24,268 nt of DNA from a virus: positions 1-24,268 of IMG/VR virus record IMGVR_UViG_3300025108_006336; one strand, 5' to 3'. A program made the position numbers and the translations under genes. Position 1 is the stretch's first letter. Each line of letters begins with the position of its first letter. This document shows positions 23,141 through 24,268 of this stretch, piece after piece. The notes under the pieces are model-generated. The model had not been told where the DNA came from, made no database searches, and saw nothing but the letters and a program-made list of their open reading frames with translations.

Positions 23141-23914
23141 ATGGATTTAAATGCTATTAAGGCTAAGCTAGATGCCTTGAACAACAGCGGTCAGCAAAGA
23201 GAAAAGACTGACTACTCAACAATTTTTTGGAAACCACAATTAGGAAAACAAACTGTAAGGTTAGTACCTTCGTTTTATGATCCTACTATGCCTTTTAAAG
23301 AGCTAAAGTTTCATTACGGTATTGGAAAATACCCTATGGTTGCTTTGTCTAATTTTGGTAAACAAGACCCTGTAGAAGAGTTTGTAAAAGAACTAAGAAA
23401 AACTTCTGACAGAGACAACTGGTCATTGGCCGGTAAAATTTCACCTAAAACTAGAATCTTTGCACCAGTAGTGGTAAGAGGAGAAGAAGAAAAGGGTGTT
23501 AGATTATGGGGATTCGGGATCACAATATACAAAGCTTTATTAGCTCTAATCGCTGATGAAGACATTGGTGACATTACGGATGTAATTAACGGCTGGGATT
23601 TAGTTGTAGAACAACAACAAGGAAACCCTTACCCTGAAACATCAGTTAGAATCAAACCTAAACAAACTGCGTTATCTAACGATAATAATCAGGTAGAAAC
23701 ATGGTTAAAAACTCAACCAGACCCTTCTGATGTACATACTCAGTATGATTACGATTTCATTAAAAAGCAACTTCAAAACCACCTTAACCCTGGTTCTGCA
23801 GAAGACACTCCAGCTAAAGCTGAAGCACCAGTAAAGAAAGACTTTACTCTAGAAACTGCAACAACTGGTAACAAGGATACAGTAAGTAAATTTGACGACC
23901 TTTTTAACGAATAA
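23141..23914 (+). CDS. 32: single-stranded DNA-binding protein (gp32-like)
   Basis: The 257-residue protein matches T4 gp32, which coats single-stranded DNA and organises replication and recombination. Visible parts are a basic N-terminal arm (LNAIKAKLDAL), IFWKPQLGKQTVRLVPSF at about 28-45, PFKELKFHYGIG near 51-62, the DNA-binding OB-fold strands including VRLWGFGITIYKALLAL near 120-136, and an acidic end SKFDDLFNE that recruits partner proteins in gp32. T4 gp32 is 301 residues. The zinc-binding His/Cys subdomain is altered: where relatives have C-x-x-C-type ligands this protein has FGKQDPVEEFV, and the whole protein contains no cysteine. It is 2 bases upstream of uvsX and is driven by its own promoter. 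Confidence 0.9.
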   Translation: MDLNAIKAKLDALNNSGQQREKTDYSTIFWKPQLGKQTVRLVPSFYDPTMPFKELKFHYGIGKYPMVALSNFGKQDPVEEFVKELRKTSDRDNWSLAGKISPKTRIFAPVVVRGEEEKGVRLWGFGITIYKALLALIADEDIGDITDVINGWDLVVEQQQGNPYPETSVRIKPKQTALSNDNNQVETWLKTQPDPSDVHTQYDYDFIKKQLQNHLNPGSAEDTPAKAEAPVKKDFTLETATTGNKDTVSKFDDLFNE

Positions 23915-23916
23915 GT

Positions 23917-24268
23917 ATGGCAAAAAAGAAAGAAGTACAGGCAAGAGCGACTGCGAATGTTCGAAAGTCGTTTAATTTAAGCAATTTTAAGAATAAGAAA
24001 GGATTTTCTAATGCGTCTGTTAAGTTTAAAGAACAAGGATGGATTCCTTTATCTAAAGCTTTTCAGGACATTACTTCCCTCCCCGGTATTCCCACCGGAC
24101 ATATCACTCTTCTGAGAGGACATAGTGATACGGGCAAAACTACTGCCCTGATAGAAGCTGCGGTGAATGCTCAAAAACTGGGCATTCTCCCAGTCTTTAT
24201 AGTAACCGAGATGAAATGGTCTTGGGAACATGCTAAAGAGATGGGATTACAGTTTGACGAAGTAAAAG
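23917..24268 (+). CDS. uvsX: UvsX/RecA-like recombinase, N-terminal part
   Basis: This frame runs from ATG at 23917 to the right edge (117 residues, incomplete). It shows a basic N-terminus (AKKKEVQARATANVRKSF), then GIPTGHITLLRGHSDTGKTT with the Walker A motif GHSDTGKT at 68-75, then GILPVFIVTEMKWSWEHA, where the glutamate after the beta strand corresponds to the catalytic Glu of the RecA fold. UvsX makes helical filaments on ssDNA and catalyses strand exchange with gp32 and UvsY. It lies two bases after gp32, as expected for a recombination pair. The region from about 24075 to 24200 uses many G/C-ending codons (CTC, CCC, CTG, ACG, GGC), unlike the rest of the window. Confidence 0.88.
   Translation, partial: MAKKKEVQARATANVRKSFNLSNFKNKKGFSNASVKFKEQGWIPLSKAFQDITSLPGIPTGHITLLRGHSDTGKTTALIEAAVNAQKLGILPVFIVTEMKWSWEHAKEMGLQFDEVK

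Noticed and set aside
24049-24231. Minus-strand frame over the uvsX start
   Set aside because: It is antisense to the Walker A region of UvsX; the + frame carries the family motifs.
1-24268. tRNA genes, CRISPR arrays, insertion sequences, integrase or attachment sites
   Set aside because: No cloverleaf-sized gap, spaced direct repeats, transposase motifs or terminal repeats were seen; the gaps are all short and explained by promoters and terminators.

Overview
The window is a stretch of an AT-rich (roughly one third G+C by eye) T4-like contractile-tailed phage genome. All recognisable genes lie on the + strand. The T4-type assignment rests on tail sheath (gp18), tail tube (gp19), gp26/gp51-type hub-assembly proteins, a tape measure protein, a gp48/gp54-like tube-baseplate protein, a LysM/gp53-like wedge protein, gp32 single-stranded DNA-binding protein and UvsX recombinase, in a mostly T4-like order. 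The host cannot be read directly. Nearly every start codon lacks a Shine-Dalgarno sequence and sits behind an A/T-rich leader, which would suit a Bacteroidota host, and the gene content resembles marine T4-like phages. Both points are inference.

Region 1 (1-10,856) is a tightly packed accessory operon of about 14 genes whose ends overlap or nearly touch. It encodes surface-sugar-type enzymes: the C-terminus of a radical SAM/SPASM protein, a very short SDR, a GT8-like glycosyltransferase, a full radical SAM/SPASM enzyme, a PLP aminotransferase, a D-2-hydroxyacid dehydrogenase, a NeuB-like synthase, a HAD phosphatase-nucleotidyltransferase fusion and a miniature GDPD-like protein. Two GT-like proteins of a shared type and two unknown proteins sharing a short motif complete it. 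It lies directly upstream of gene 18, where T4-like cyanophages carry their hyperplastic g15-g18 region. Together the genes look able to make, activate and transfer an unusual acidic or amino sugar.

Region 2 (10,857-21,250) is the tail module: sheath, tube, a strong terminator, gp26, gp51 in the +1 frame, a second terminator-like hairpin, tape measure, tube-baseplate protein, LysM wedge protein, an 877-residue hub-like protein ending in an M15-type peptidase domain, and a small probable structural protein. The gp26/gp51 junction has no start codon for gp51 and carries an AGGG-TTT-TTT-TGG element resembling the prfB +1 frameshift site.

Region 3 (21,251-24,268) starts the replication/recombination module: a short divergent family A DNA polymerase with a degenerate exonuclease-like N-terminus, a conserved-looking unknown protein, a gp32 protein without cysteines, and the N-terminus of UvsX. 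Intergenic gaps share promoter-like motifs of two related types, TATATT-n-ATATAA(A)AG and TATTTATAA, giving a tentative transcription map. I saw no tRNA, rRNA, CRISPR array, insertion sequence or integrase, and no stretch over 300 bases without a gene.
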